Origin: Methanoculleus caldifontis
GTDB lineage: Archaea; Halobacteriota; Methanomicrobia; Methanomicrobiales; Methanoculleaceae
Assembly (NCBI RefSeq): GCF_032842345.1
Contig: NZ_WBKO01000001.1
Coordinates: 620,001 to 684,000 of the forward strand
Direction of reading: 5' to 3'
DNA length: 64,000 nt
The notes under the pieces are model-generated. The model did no database searches. It was not told the DNA's origin and saw only the letters and a list, made by a program, of their open reading frames with translations. Position numbers and translations under genes: made by a program. Shown piece by piece: positions 51,355 through 59,401 of this stretch (positions are counted from its first letter, which is position 1; each line of letters begins with the position of its first letter).

Positions 51355-51744
51355 ATGTCAAGGATCATGGCGGAATCGGTAGTACTTCCCGGGGCCGGTA
51401 CCCCGGCGAGGCGGGAGAAGAGCCCGGTGTTTGCGGCGGGGCTCTCCCTCCTCTTTCCGGGCCTGGGGCAGGTCAGCAACGGCGAGACGCTGAAGGGCCT
51501 CTTCGTGCTCGTTCTCGCGCTCGCGGGGCTTCTCGTGATGCTCATTCCCGGTGTTGCCGTCTGGCTCTACGGGATCTACGATGCCTGGGCAACGGCCCGG
51601 CGGATGAACGCAGGGACCGTCCCGTTCCGGGAGGCGGGTCTTGCGACGATCGCCCTCTTCATGATCGCCTGGACGGCCGGGGTGCTCGTCTTCCTCACGC
51701 TCCTTGGGCTTGCGGCAGTCGCGGCCTTCGTCACGACGGTGTAG
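51355..51744 (+). CDS. Small membrane protein, TM2-like, copy 2
   Basis: The 129-residue protein has an N-terminal polar segment, FAAGLSLLFPGLGQVSNGET, a hydrophobic helix LKGLFVLVLALAGLLVMLIP, VAVWLYGIYDAWATARRMNA, and a C-terminal pair of helices. It matches copy 1 in motifs and length. I start at ATG 51355, with AAGAG upstream; ATG 51367 is the alternative. A long open frame upstream is antisense to the DUF5661 gene. Confidence 0.75.
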   Translation: MSRIMAESVVLPGAGTPARREKSPVFAAGLSLLFPGLGQVSNGETLKGLFVLVLALAGLLVMLIPGVAVWLYGIYDAWATARRMNAGTVPFREAGLATIALFMIAWTAGVLVFLTLLGLAAVAAFVTTV

Positions 51745-51884
51745 GGCGGACTTTTCCCTGAAAACGAAGCCCGCTCTTTCCGGCAGCTATCCAACTTCGC
51801 AAAGCCTATCCGGAAGAACCGGCGGCTCCACCTCGCCCGGGCGGCACCTTTATCCCCTCCCGCTCCTCTGGTGGCCGGAGGACG

Positions 51885-53558
51885 ATGGCGCAGATGGACC
51901 GGAGGCGAACGTATCTGCTCTTCCTACTTCCGGTGCTGCTGCTCACCTCTGCCGTGTCCGGTGCCGGCATCTCCGACCCGGCAGGGGATTTCCCGGACCC
52001 CGATATCACCGGCCTCTCCTGTGAGGTCCGTGAGAGCGTCCTCTACGTCCGGATGGACCTTGCCCGGGAGCCCGCGGGGGACTACGGCGGGGTGGTCTTC
52101 GTCGATGCCGACCGGGACCCTGCGACGGGCTACCGGGAGGGGACCGGCGCGGACTACGTCTACGCCTTCTCCGTCATGCCGATCATCTATACCGAACCTA
52201 TCATCTCCACGACCGTAAATGACGACCCGGTGAGCGGGAACACCCTCTCGGTGAGTGGAAACAGGATCGATGTCGCGGTGCCCCTCGGCAGCCTCGGAGG
52301 CAGTACCGACCCGGACCTCTTTGCAGTCGTCTATGCCGGGACCGGGCCGGGTTTTGCCTTCGACCGGGCCCCGGATTACGGGGTCATGAACGCCGAAAGC
52401 GGCGAGGTCCGCGTCCCCTACGGGGGTGAACCGACGAGCAGCAGGTTCCGGGACCCGGCAGGAGAGACCCCCTCCGGGGACGTAACAGATCTTGAGATGA
52501 ACGTCCACGACGGCGTGCTCGATATCCTGGTGACCTACGCGGCCGCTGTCGGGAGCGACGGGAGTTCCCTCGGGGGAGACCTGACAGGCTGGATCCTCCT
52601 CGATACGGACCAGAACCTGGCCACGGGGTTCATGAACGCCGGGGAGGCGCCGCCGTCGTTCGGGGTCGACTATCGCCTGGTCTACACCGCCGGGACCCTG
52701 CTCGGGACAGGCGCGAGCCTGGAGAAGGCCGGCCCGGGCCTCCTCGAAGGAGGGGATGCGGAGACGACGGGGGTTCCCCTCGGCCTTCCCTACAACGATG
52801 CCATGTTTCTGGTTGCCGGCAATCAGACCTTCCTCCGGATTCCGCTTGCGCTGCTCGGCCCCGACGACGGGCGGGCGAGCATCGTCCTCGACTCATTCCC
52901 GCTCGATACGATGGGCACTCCCGGAGGACCGGATCAGGTCCCGGATACGGGGGCGATCGACTCCGCGACCGGTGCGGTCCTGCCTCTTCTGGCATACACC
53001 GGGCAGCCGGTCCTCGTCTCCGACCCTGCAGGCGACTCCGCCGGGTTCGGCTACGACGGGGACGAGATCGCTTCGGTCGAGGCCGGGTATGCGGGGAGCA
53101 CCCTGCTCGTGAAGGTCACCTACGCAAGCCTTGAGCCGGACGACGGTGCCGTGACCACGGTCTTCCTCGACACCGACCAGGCCGCGGACGGTCTCTTTGA
53201 GTCGGCGCTCGTCTACTCCCTCTACAACGGGAGGCTCGACGCCATGTTCGTGGGGGATACCGGCGGGGTCTTCGGCGCGAGGGGTGTGCGGCACCTCGTC
53301 ACCGTGCAGGGGAAGAGCATGTATGCGAGCGTCCCCCCGGAGGTCTTGAACGACGACGGGAGCCTGAACTTCTACGTCGAGACCGCCCTCGTGCCGAGCA
53401 GGGCGGGTATCCCCCTCACCGACCAGCTCAGGGAGTGGGTAGCCTCCGGGTACGAGACCCGGTTCGGGGTGGGCCAGGTCCATATCAGCCCCGACAAGTT
53501 CAACAGGACGGTCTACGACCGGGCTCCGGATGCAGGGTTCATATCGGTCGAGCCGTAA
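51885..53558 (+). CDS. Secreted protein with three repeated calcium-type beta domains
   Basis: The 557-residue product has a signal peptide (RRRTYLLFLLPVLLLTSAVS, residues 6-25, then GAG) and three similar domains of about 170 residues. Each begins DPAGDxxxxD-like (ISDPAGDFPDPDITG, RDPAGETPSGDVTD, SDPAGDSAGFGYDGDE) and carries FVDADRDPATG, LLDTDQNLATG or FLDTDQAADG. The repeated acidic loops look like Ca2+ sites. It is probably at the cell surface. I know of no name for the family. GGAGGACG precedes the ATG. Confidence 0.75.
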   Translation: MAQMDRRRTYLLFLLPVLLLTSAVSGAGISDPAGDFPDPDITGLSCEVRESVLYVRMDLAREPAGDYGGVVFVDADRDPATGYREGTGADYVYAFSVMPIIYTEPIISTTVNDDPVSGNTLSVSGNRIDVAVPLGSLGGSTDPDLFAVVYAGTGPGFAFDRAPDYGVMNAESGEVRVPYGGEPTSSRFRDPAGETPSGDVTDLEMNVHDGVLDILVTYAAAVGSDGSSLGGDLTGWILLDTDQNLATGFMNAGEAPPSFGVDYRLVYTAGTLLGTGASLEKAGPGLLEGGDAETTGVPLGLPYNDAMFLVAGNQTFLRIPLALLGPDDGRASIVLDSFPLDTMGTPGGPDQVPDTGAIDSATGAVLPLLAYTGQPVLVSDPAGDSAGFGYDGDEIASVEAGYAGSTLLVKVTYASLEPDDGAVTTVFLDTDQAADGLFESALVYSLYNGRLDAMFVGDTGGVFGARGVRHLVTVQGKSMYASVPPEVLNDDGSLNFYVETALVPSRAGIPLTDQLREWVASGYETRFGVGQVHISPDKFNRTVYDRAPDAGFISVEP

Positions 53559-53619
53559 CCCCGGCCGATACGGTCATCCCCCGCAACCCTTATCCCTCAC
53601 AACTCCACTACCCCCGTCC

Positions 53620-53832
53620 ATGCAACGCCAGGCGGTCGCGTCCACCAACATCAGGTCTGTCGGCTACGACGAGGAAGACGAGATCCTGGAGGTCGAGTTC
53701 CACAGCGGCGGCGTCTACCACTACGTGGGGGTGCCGGCCTCCGTCTACGAGGGGCTGCTCACCGCCCGGTCGAAGGGCCGGTACTTCGGGGACTTCATCC
53801 GGCTGCGCTACCCCTACGAGAAGGTCCGGTGA
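53620..53832 (+). CDS. KTSC-domain protein, copy 1
   Basis: The 70-residue protein has STNIRSVGYDEEDEILEVEF, GGVYHYVGVPASVYEGLLTA and GRYFGDFIRLRYPYEKV. The pattern of S.I.S.GYD, L.V.F..G..Y.Y.GVP..V...L..A, S.G..F is the KTSC domain. The domain occurs in phage and stress-related proteins, and its role is not settled. Upstream start at 53620 follows ACCCCCGTCC, with no strong Shine-Dalgarno. A paralogue follows after 58 bp. Confidence 0.82.
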   Translation: MQRQAVASTNIRSVGYDEEDEILEVEFHSGGVYHYVGVPASVYEGLLTARSKGRYFGDFIRLRYPYEKVR

Positions 53833-53890
53833 TCGGTACGGCAGCACCCTGCCGCAACCGCTATCATCCTCCCCGACTACACCGGGCCGC

Positions 53891-54127
53891 ATGTCTCAGC
53901 AGCCAGCCGGGCATGACGGCACGCGATCGATCGGCTACGATCCGACGACGAAGGCGCTCCTCGTCATCTGCACGACCGGGAACGCCTACCGCTACGCCGG
54001 TGTCCCAAAAGAGGTCTATGACCGCCTCCTCGCCGCCCCGTCGCGGGAGGAGTTCGTACGCGAGTCGGTCCAGGGCAGGTATCCGCGGGAGAAGTACCCC
54101 TGCATGGCGGTCGGGGAGGAGATCTGA
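53891..54127 (+). CDS. KTSC-domain protein, copy 2
   Basis: The 78-residue protein has GTRSIGYDPTTKALLVICTT, GNAYRYAGVPKEVYDRLLAA and SVQGRYPREKYPCMAVGEEI. The KTSC core is conserved with copy 1, but the last segment FGDFIR is replaced, and two Cys are added. Tandem duplication followed by divergence is likely. It starts 58 bp after copy 1 on the same strand. Confidence 0.8.
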   Translation: MSQQPAGHDGTRSIGYDPTTKALLVICTTGNAYRYAGVPKEVYDRLLAAPSREEFVRESVQGRYPREKYPCMAVGEEI

Positions 54128-54221
54128 GCCGGGAGCCCCCTTCCCCCCGTGACCTGCCCGGACCTGCCGGGCGTAGGTTTATGCCCGCGCTCCGCGTACT
54201 TCGAGATAACGTCAGAGAGAT

Positions 54222-55154
54222 ATGACCATGACGACCGTGATTGCCGTCGACCTCGGCGCGACCAACCTTCGCGCCGCCCTGGTAGGCTCCGATGCGACCA
54301 TACCGGCCCACGTCGCCGTCCCGACCCCGACCGCGGGGTCCGGCGGGGCGGTGATCACCGCCGAGATCATCGCCCGGATCGAGGCTCTCCTCGCCTCACC
54401 GGAGGGAAAGGACGTCGCGGCGATCGGCGTCGCGTCGGCCGGCCCCCTGGACCTCGGCCGCGGGTGGGTCACGAACTCCCCCAACATCGCCTTCCCGGTC
54501 GTGGAGATCACCGGCCCGCTTGCCGGGCGGTTCGATCTCCCGGTCGCCCTGATCAACGACGCCCGGGCCGGCGTCCTCGGCGAGCGCTGGGCGGGCGCCG
54601 CCCGCGGCTCCGATAACGTCGTCTATATCACCCTCTCGACCGGGCTCGGCGGCGGTGCGGTGGTGAACGGCCGCCTCCTTCTCGGGGCGGACGGGAACGC
54701 CGGGGAGATCGGCCACATCCCCGTCGAGACCTGCTACAACCTCACCTGCGGGTGCGGCTATAAGGGCCACTGGGAGGCCTACGCCTCGGGGAAGAACGTC
54801 CCCGGGTTCTTCGCCGCCTGGCGGGAGGCTACGGGCGCCGGGAGCGTCGCATTCGACGCCTCTTCGACCCGGGCGATCTTTGCGGCGGCGCGAGAGGAGG
54901 ATCCGGTCGCCCTCGCCTTCATGGAGGCGCTCGGGCAGGTGAACGCCCGGGGGGTCTCGGCGGTCGTCGTCGCCTACAACCCCGATGTGATCGTGCTCGA
55001 CGGGCCGATCGCCCGCTACCACGGGGACCTCGTGATCCGGCATATGGAGCCCTATATCGACCGCTACCTCGCCCTCCCGCGGATCGTCGTCTCCAGTCTC
55101 GCCGGACAGGCGCCGCTCCTGGGCGCGGCGGCATATGCGCTGGAAGGGCGGTGA
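54222..55154 (+). CDS. ROK-family sugar kinase (glucokinase-like)
   Basis: The 310-residue protein has the ASKHA nucleotide fold: VIAVDLGATNLRAALVGSDA, GVASAGPLDLGRGWVTNSPN, LINDARAGVLGERWAG, ITLSTGLGGGAVVNG near residue 138, GNAGEIGHIPVE, and the ROK zinc motif in CGCGYKGHWEAYASG. The last canonical cysteine is His here. It probably phosphorylates a hexose at C6. Substrate cannot be stated. GTAGGTTTATGC about 45 bp upstream could be a TATA element. It is followed by a phosphatase gene after 7 bp. Confidence 0.88.
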   Translation: MTMTTVIAVDLGATNLRAALVGSDATIPAHVAVPTPTAGSGGAVITAEIIARIEALLASPEGKDVAAIGVASAGPLDLGRGWVTNSPNIAFPVVEITGPLAGRFDLPVALINDARAGVLGERWAGAARGSDNVVYITLSTGLGGGAVVNGRLLLGADGNAGEIGHIPVETCYNLTCGCGYKGHWEAYASGKNVPGFFAAWREATGAGSVAFDASSTRAIFAAAREEDPVALAFMEALGQVNARGVSAVVVAYNPDVIVLDGPIARYHGDLVIRHMEPYIDRYLALPRIVVSSLAGQAPLLGAAAYALEGR

Positions 55155-55161
55155 GAGGGGC

Positions 55162-55671
55162 ATGATCGAGATCTATCCGAACCTCTATGTCGGGACGCAG
55201 GAGGACTACGAGGTCACGGTGGAGACCCACGAGACCTGGTGCGTGGTACATGCCTGCCGGAGCCCCTACCACTGCCTGGCCGTCACCTACTCCCCCGTCG
55301 GGACGGTGCCGGAAGACCACCCCGAACGCCTGGTCGCCCGGCGGGGGAACCGGCTGATGCTCAACTTGGTCGACTCGAGGAATCCCGCCGACGTCCCGAA
55401 GGAGGCTATCGACGCCGCCCTCTCCTTCATCGGCCGTTGCCTCGCGGCAGGCCGGCCGGTGCTGGTCCACTGCGGCTTCGGGGTCTCGCGGTCGGCGTCG
55501 ATCGGGCTCCTCTACCTTGCGGCCTACACCGACGTTCTGCCGACGGAGAGCCTCGCCGCCGCGGAGGAGGCCTACCGCCGGATATACCCGCCATACAGGC
55601 CCGGTCGGGGGTTCCGGGGCTTTATGGAGGCGCACTGGGAGGAGTATACGAAGAAGCGGGTGGCTGCGTGA
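55162..55671 (+). CDS. Dual-specificity/tyrosine phosphatase family protein
   Basis: The 169-residue protein has the active-site signature PVLVHCGFGVSRSASIGLLY (CX5R) near residue 105, following IDAALSFIGRCLAAGRP, and a possible general-acid region NLVDSRNPADVPKEAID. A long C-terminal helix ends YRRIYPPYRPGRGFRGFMEA. The fold is that of archaeal dual-specificity phosphatases. Target is unknown. I take ATG 55162, as the start is 7 bp after the ROK stop. It overlaps the next gene by 4 bp (GTGA). Confidence 0.85.
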   Translation: MIEIYPNLYVGTQEDYEVTVETHETWCVVHACRSPYHCLAVTYSPVGTVPEDHPERLVARRGNRLMLNLVDSRNPADVPKEAIDAALSFIGRCLAAGRPVLVHCGFGVSRSASIGLLYLAAYTDVLPTESLAAAEEAYRRIYPPYRPGRGFRGFMEAHWEEYTKKRVAA

Positions 55672-56036
55672 CCGCAGAGCCGCTCGGCGCGGCAAAGTTT
55701 GAGGTCCGGCGGTCGCGGTTCCACGCGCACCTCTACCGGGTGGCAGGGCCGGGGGATCTCGCACCGGTCCTCGCCGGCCACCGGGAGGCCTACCCGAAGG
55801 CCGCCCACCACTGCGCCGCTCTCCGGTGCGGCTCGATCGAGGAGTTCAAGAACGACGGCGAGGTCGGCCGGCCGGGGAGGGTGCTCCTCGACCTCCTCCG
55901 GAAGCATGCCCTCGACGGCCACGTGCTGGTCGTATCGAGGATCTTCGGCGGGGTGCTCCTCGGGCCGGGAAACGTCGGTCGCGCGTTCCGCGACGCCGGG
56001 GAAGCGGCGATCCGCGAGGCGGGGGTCACCCGGTGA
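55668..56036 (+). CDS. YigZ/IMPACT-like domain protein
   Basis: The 122-residue protein starts with GTG overlapping the phosphatase stop. It has AAKFEVRRSRFHAHLYRVAG, YPKAAHHCAALRC, the family signature NDGEVGRPGRVLLDLLRKH and VLVVSRIFGGVLLGPGNVGR. These match the UPF0029 N-terminal domain of YigZ/IMPACT. IMPACT binds Gcn1, but the archaeal role is unknown. It converges on a hypothetical gene, overlapping by 11 bp. Confidence 0.8.
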   Translation: MTAEPLGAAKFEVRRSRFHAHLYRVAGPGDLAPVLAGHREAYPKAAHHCAALRCGSIEEFKNDGEVGRPGRVLLDLLRKHALDGHVLVVSRIFGGVLLGPGNVGRAFRDAGEAAIREAGVTR

Positions 56037-56316
56037 CGGAGGTCCGCCTGCCGGCGGGAAGGACCGCCGCGACGGGAGCGAACGCGGCGGCCCGTGCGAA
56101 AACCGCCCGGACCGCCGTCGTCGGCACCGTGTAGCGCTCCCCGGTTAAGAGCGTGAACGTGAGCGCCGCCCCGGACCGGGAGAGTTCCCCGCTCCCGGCC
56201 GCACCGTCGAGGACCGGGCCCCGGTCCTGGCGGAGCCATTCTATCCGGGCAGGGCGCAGGCCGTCGAGCGCCTGCCGGAGTTCCCATGCCCTGACCCCGA
56301 ACCGCCCGGCCGTCAA
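56026..56316 (-). CDS. Hypothetical protein, TTG start proposed
   Basis: From TTG 56316, with GAGGT six to seven bases upstream, the frame encodes 96 residues: GRFGVRAWELRQALDGLRPA, LTFTLLTGERYTVPTTAVRA and an alanine-rich end. The frame is open upstream to 56493 but that part is without credible composition. I do not recognise a family. It is weakly supported; codon composition and the ribosome-binding site are the only arguments. Confidence 0.4.
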   Translation of the reverse strand: MTAGRFGVRAWELRQALDGLRPARIEWLRQDRGPVLDGAAGSGELSRSGAALTFTLLTGERYTVPTTAVRAVFARAAAFAPVAAVLPAGRRTSVTG

Positions 56317-56567
56317 GCATAACCTCGAGGGTCCGGCAGGATCTTCCCTTCTCGTCGATCGCGGCGCATCTGCACCTCTGGATGTATCCCGCCCTTCGCA
56401 GCATGCCCCCGGGTCTTCCTGCAGGGGTCTAAAAGCCGCGCCGTGCGGGGGGTGAAAGTGTAGGGTTCTCTCTGCTGTGCCCTGTCGACTCATGCGGAGC
56501 GGCGAAACTTGTGAAGGAGGCTTCCTTTGAGTGTGCTTGAGGCCGTGTCACTGTCCCTATACTTTAC

Positions 56568-56644
56568 CTCACGCGAAGCCGCGAAGCCGCGAAGAGAAGG
56601 GATGTATGTACCCAAACTTCGCGTTTTTCGCGGCTTCGCGTGAG
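56568..56644. repeat. Family A hairpin element
   Basis: CTCACGCGAAGCCGCGAAGCC on the left pairs with TTTCGCGGCTTCGCGTGAG on the right across about 35 bases. It is the most compact copy of the family, just downstream of the ABC permease stop. The rest of 56317-56676 shows no gene. Confidence 0.8.
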
Positions 56645-56676
56645 ATCCGATTCCTACCCGGAAGTTCCGGTAATTG

Positions 56677-58080
56677 TCAGTAACCCGGCATCTCCCATGC
56701 CCGCCACTTTCTCCGCCCGCGGACGATAAGGAGTCCTGCCGTCGGGACGAGGAGGAGGCTCGCGAAGGCGTATGCCGGGTCGATGAGCGAGGCGAAGATC
56801 AGGCCGAGGAGGACCGGGCTTATCGCGAGGACGTAGCGGAGGAAGACCCCGGCGGCATAGAGCATGACGTTCGGGTGGAGGCCGGTGAGGTAGACCGTCA
56901 CCGCGAGGGTGTAGGCGGAGACCGAGAGGAACGCGGCGAAGGCCGGGAGGAGGGTCCCCTCCCCGCCGGTCGTCGCCGCCGCGAGCACGAGCACCGCGGC
57001 CGGGAGGAGGTTTGCGAGGGCGTAACTCTTCAGTTTCCCGTCGATGACCTCCGAGACCTCCACCGGCAGGACGGCGTAAGCCGTGAAGGAGTCGAACTCG
57101 GTCAGCCAGTTGTAGATGGTGGCCGAGAGGACGCCGAGCAGGACCGCGAAGACGACGAGCGGGTCGATCCCCGGGATGAACCGGATCAGGATCCGGAGGC
57201 AGACCCAGACGAGGCCGAGCGGGAGGAGGAACGAGAAGATCACCTTTCCGGCGCCGCCCTCGCTCCGCAGGAGGTCGAGGGCGTCTTTCGCGATGAAGTG
57301 CCCGCTGCCGACGGTGCGGAGCCTCTCTGCGAGGGGGTCGAGGCGGTTTTCGAACCGTCTCGTCCGGTCGGGGTAGTCGACAGTGACGAGAAGGACCGAG
57401 GCGGCGGCCGGGACCAGGATGAGGAGGAGCGAGAGTACGAGCGGGGACGGTCCCGGGGCGAGGAGGAAGGCATACGGGGGGAAGACGGGGATGGTCCCGA
57501 GGGCATACACCGCGACCCCGCAGGCCGCGAGGACCGCGATCGCTCCCGCGAGGAGCCGGACGGAGCGGGCGTAGAGCGTCGAGAGGAGGCAGACGATCGA
57601 GAGCCCGATGAGGAAGGCGAGCGCGAGCGAGACGAGCGCAAGAATGCCGAGAGCCGGGTCGAGGGAGATGAACGGGGTCGCCGCGGTGAACCCCGCCGCG
57701 AAGGGGAGGACGTAGAGGAGGACGTAGTAGACGGTATCTTTTACCAGGAACGTCGCAAAGATCCGCCGCTCCGAGATCGGGAGGCTCCTTGAAGCGTAGG
57801 CGAGGAGGCTTGCCTGGCCGAACCGGCGGTTCATGAACTCCCGGCCCATCGTCCCGAACGACCCCACCATCACGCCCGCGAGCAGGAAGAGGGCGAGCGC
57901 GAGGGGGGCCATCGCGGCATACGGGAGCGTGTCGGAGAAGATCGGGAGGGTGAGCGAGCCCGCGAAGGCGAAGAACGCGACGACCACCGGAAAGAGCGCA
58001 AAGCCGGCGCTCCCGAAGATCGTCGAGTGGATCCGCCACTCCTCCTTCATCATTGCCCAGAAGAGGTCAGGCACCGGCAT
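56677..58080 (-). CDS. ABC-2-type transporter permease
   Basis: The 467-residue protein has about twelve hydrophobic helices, starting after MMKEEWRIHSTIFGSAGFAL, with GREFMNRRFGQASLLAYASR in an early loop and SLPISERRIFATFLVKDTVY after it. The large loop near residues 240-290 (DYPDRTRRFENRLDPLAERL) is cytoplasmic. It pairs with the ATPase encoded 14 bp overlapping upstream. Direction is probably export. Substrate is unknown. I take the start at ATG 58080, consistent with homology and overlap. Confidence 0.82.
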   Translation of the reverse strand: MPVPDLFWAMMKEEWRIHSTIFGSAGFALFPVVVAFFAFAGSLTLPIFSDTLPYAAMAPLALALFLLAGVMVGSFGTMGREFMNRRFGQASLLAYASRSLPISERRIFATFLVKDTVYYVLLYVLPFAAGFTAATPFISLDPALGILALVSLALAFLIGLSIVCLLSTLYARSVRLLAGAIAVLAACGVAVYALGTIPVFPPYAFLLAPGPSPLVLSLLLILVPAAASVLLVTVDYPDRTRRFENRLDPLAERLRTVGSGHFIAKDALDLLRSEGGAGKVIFSFLLPLGLVWVCLRILIRFIPGIDPLVVFAVLLGVLSATIYNWLTEFDSFTAYAVLPVEVSEVIDGKLKSYALANLLPAAVLVLAAATTGGEGTLLPAFAAFLSVSAYTLAVTVYLTGLHPNVMLYAAGVFLRYVLAISPVLLGLIFASLIDPAYAFASLLLVPTAGLLIVRGRRKWRAWEMPGY

Positions 58081-58783
58081 CGCCCCGCACCAGGTCGAGG
58101 AAGGAACGCTCGAGGCTCTCGCCGGACCCTGCAAGGTCCCCGGTCCGGCCGCAGTAGAGGAGCCTGCCGTTGTGGAGGACCGCTACCCGGTCGCAGATCT
58201 CGGCGGCGATCTCGAGGATGTGGGTCGAGATGAAGACGGTCCCGCCGTCACGGACGTAATCCTCCAGGAAGTCCTTGACCGTCCGCTGCACGATGGGGTC
58301 CAGGTTGATCAGCGGCTCGTCGATGAGCGCGAGCCGGGGCTCGTGGAGGAACGACTGCGCAAACATCAGTTTCTGCCGGGTGCCCCGCGAGAGGTCCTTG
58401 CAGAGGACGCCTCGTTTCTCCCGGAAGTCCAGGAGGTCGAACCAGCGGTCGCACCGCTCCTCGATCCGGTCGAGGTTCCGGATCCGGGCCACGAAGTGGA
58501 GATACTCCTCGGCGGTCAGGAAACTCGGCGGCGACTCCTGTTCAGGGATGATCCCGACGAGACCCCTGACGCCGATGGGATCTCTCGCCGGGTCGAGCCC
58601 CATCACCCTTGCCGATCCTGCGGTCGGGGGAATCTGCCCGGTCAACATCCGGATCATCGTCGTCTTCCCCGACCCGTTCGGGCCGAGCAGGCCGAAGAGT
58701 TCTCCTTTTCCAACGGAGAACGATACCCCGTTCACCGCCGCAACATTGCCGTAGTTCTTCGTGAGGCCGTCCGCCTCGATCAT
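58067..58783 (-). CDS. ABC transporter ATP-binding protein
   Basis: The 238-residue ATPase has Walker A FGLLGPNGSGKTTMIRMLTG near residue 35, Q-loop VGIIPEQESPPSFLTAEEYL, signature DLSRGTRQKLMFAQSFLHEP, where LSGGQ reads LSRGT, Walker B RLALIDEPLINLDP and H-loop VFISTHILEIAAEICD. It drives the adjacent permease. I start at 58783 (MIEADGLTKNYG). The open frame to 58867 has no homology. Confidence 0.9.
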   Translation of the reverse strand: MIEADGLTKNYGNVAAVNGVSFSVGKGELFGLLGPNGSGKTTMIRMLTGQIPPTAGSARVMGLDPARDPIGVRGLVGIIPEQESPPSFLTAEEYLHFVARIRNLDRIEERCDRWFDLLDFREKRGVLCKDLSRGTRQKLMFAQSFLHEPRLALIDEPLINLDPIVQRTVKDFLEDYVRDGGTVFISTHILEIAAEICDRVAVLHNGRLLYCGRTGDLAGSGESLERSFLDLVRGDAGA

Positions 58784-59067
58784 CTTCTGCACGCCGGTCA
58801 CGCTCCTCCGCGTTCTTCGTGAATGAACATCGGCAGCAGGTCCGTATAATATTTTTCTATTTATCACTCCTCTCTTCCCGTGATTTCCGTCAAAAAGGGC
58901 TCTCAGGTCTCCTCTATTACGGGCTGCAGCCTCGTTTCATCCCGGCCGGCATCCCGCCCGCGCCCGGCTGCCGCCCGGCCACGGCTCCCTGCGGGATTCC
59001 CTCCGGTGCAGAGCCGGCCCCGGAGCACATGGATAGGTATAACCGCTCGGGCCGGCTACCGGGATTC

Positions 59068-59346
59068 ATGGATGAACAGGAACGGCATGCCCATGCGAGG
59101 AGACAGGTTGAGGAGATCCGCGGGTTCTATACGCACTTTGCCATCTACGTTGTCGTCAACCTCCTTCTCTTTACGATCAACATGGTGACCAGCCCCGGCG
59201 GGCTCTGGTTCTACTGGGTGACCATCTTCTGGGGGGTAGGCGTGATCTTCCACGCGCTCAGCGTCTTCGTCGGCGGCCGGGTCTTCGGCAGGGAATGGGA
59301 GGAGCGAAAGATCCGGGAGATCATGGAGCGGGAAGAGCGGCGATAG
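59068..59346 (+). CDS. 2TM-domain membrane protein
   Basis: The 92-residue protein has an N-terminal helix RRQVEEIRGFYTHFAIYVVV, hydrophobic segments YVVVNLLLFTINMV and FYWVTIFWGVGVIFHALSVF, and a charged tail REWEERKIREIMEREERR. This is the 2TM family (PF13239), seen as a stand-alone protein or as a domain of sensor kinases. GATAGGTATAACCG about 30 bp upstream is a likely TATA box, so the mRNA is nearly leaderless from ATG 59068. An ATG at 59029 is possible. Confidence 0.8.
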   Translation: MDEQERHAHARRQVEEIRGFYTHFAIYVVVNLLLFTINMVTSPGGLWFYWVTIFWGVGVIFHALSVFVGGRVFGREWEERKIREIMEREERR

Positions 59347-59401
59347 TTTGGTTTCTGAGCGGCCGTGAGGTGACAGAAGCACTTATCAGGTGTGACCGGT
59401 A

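Noticed and set aside
55790-56404. 204-codon frame on the minus strand across the YigZ-like gene
   Set aside because: It is antisense to that gene and rich in Arg, Pro and Gly. The frame at 56026-56316 is a better candidate.
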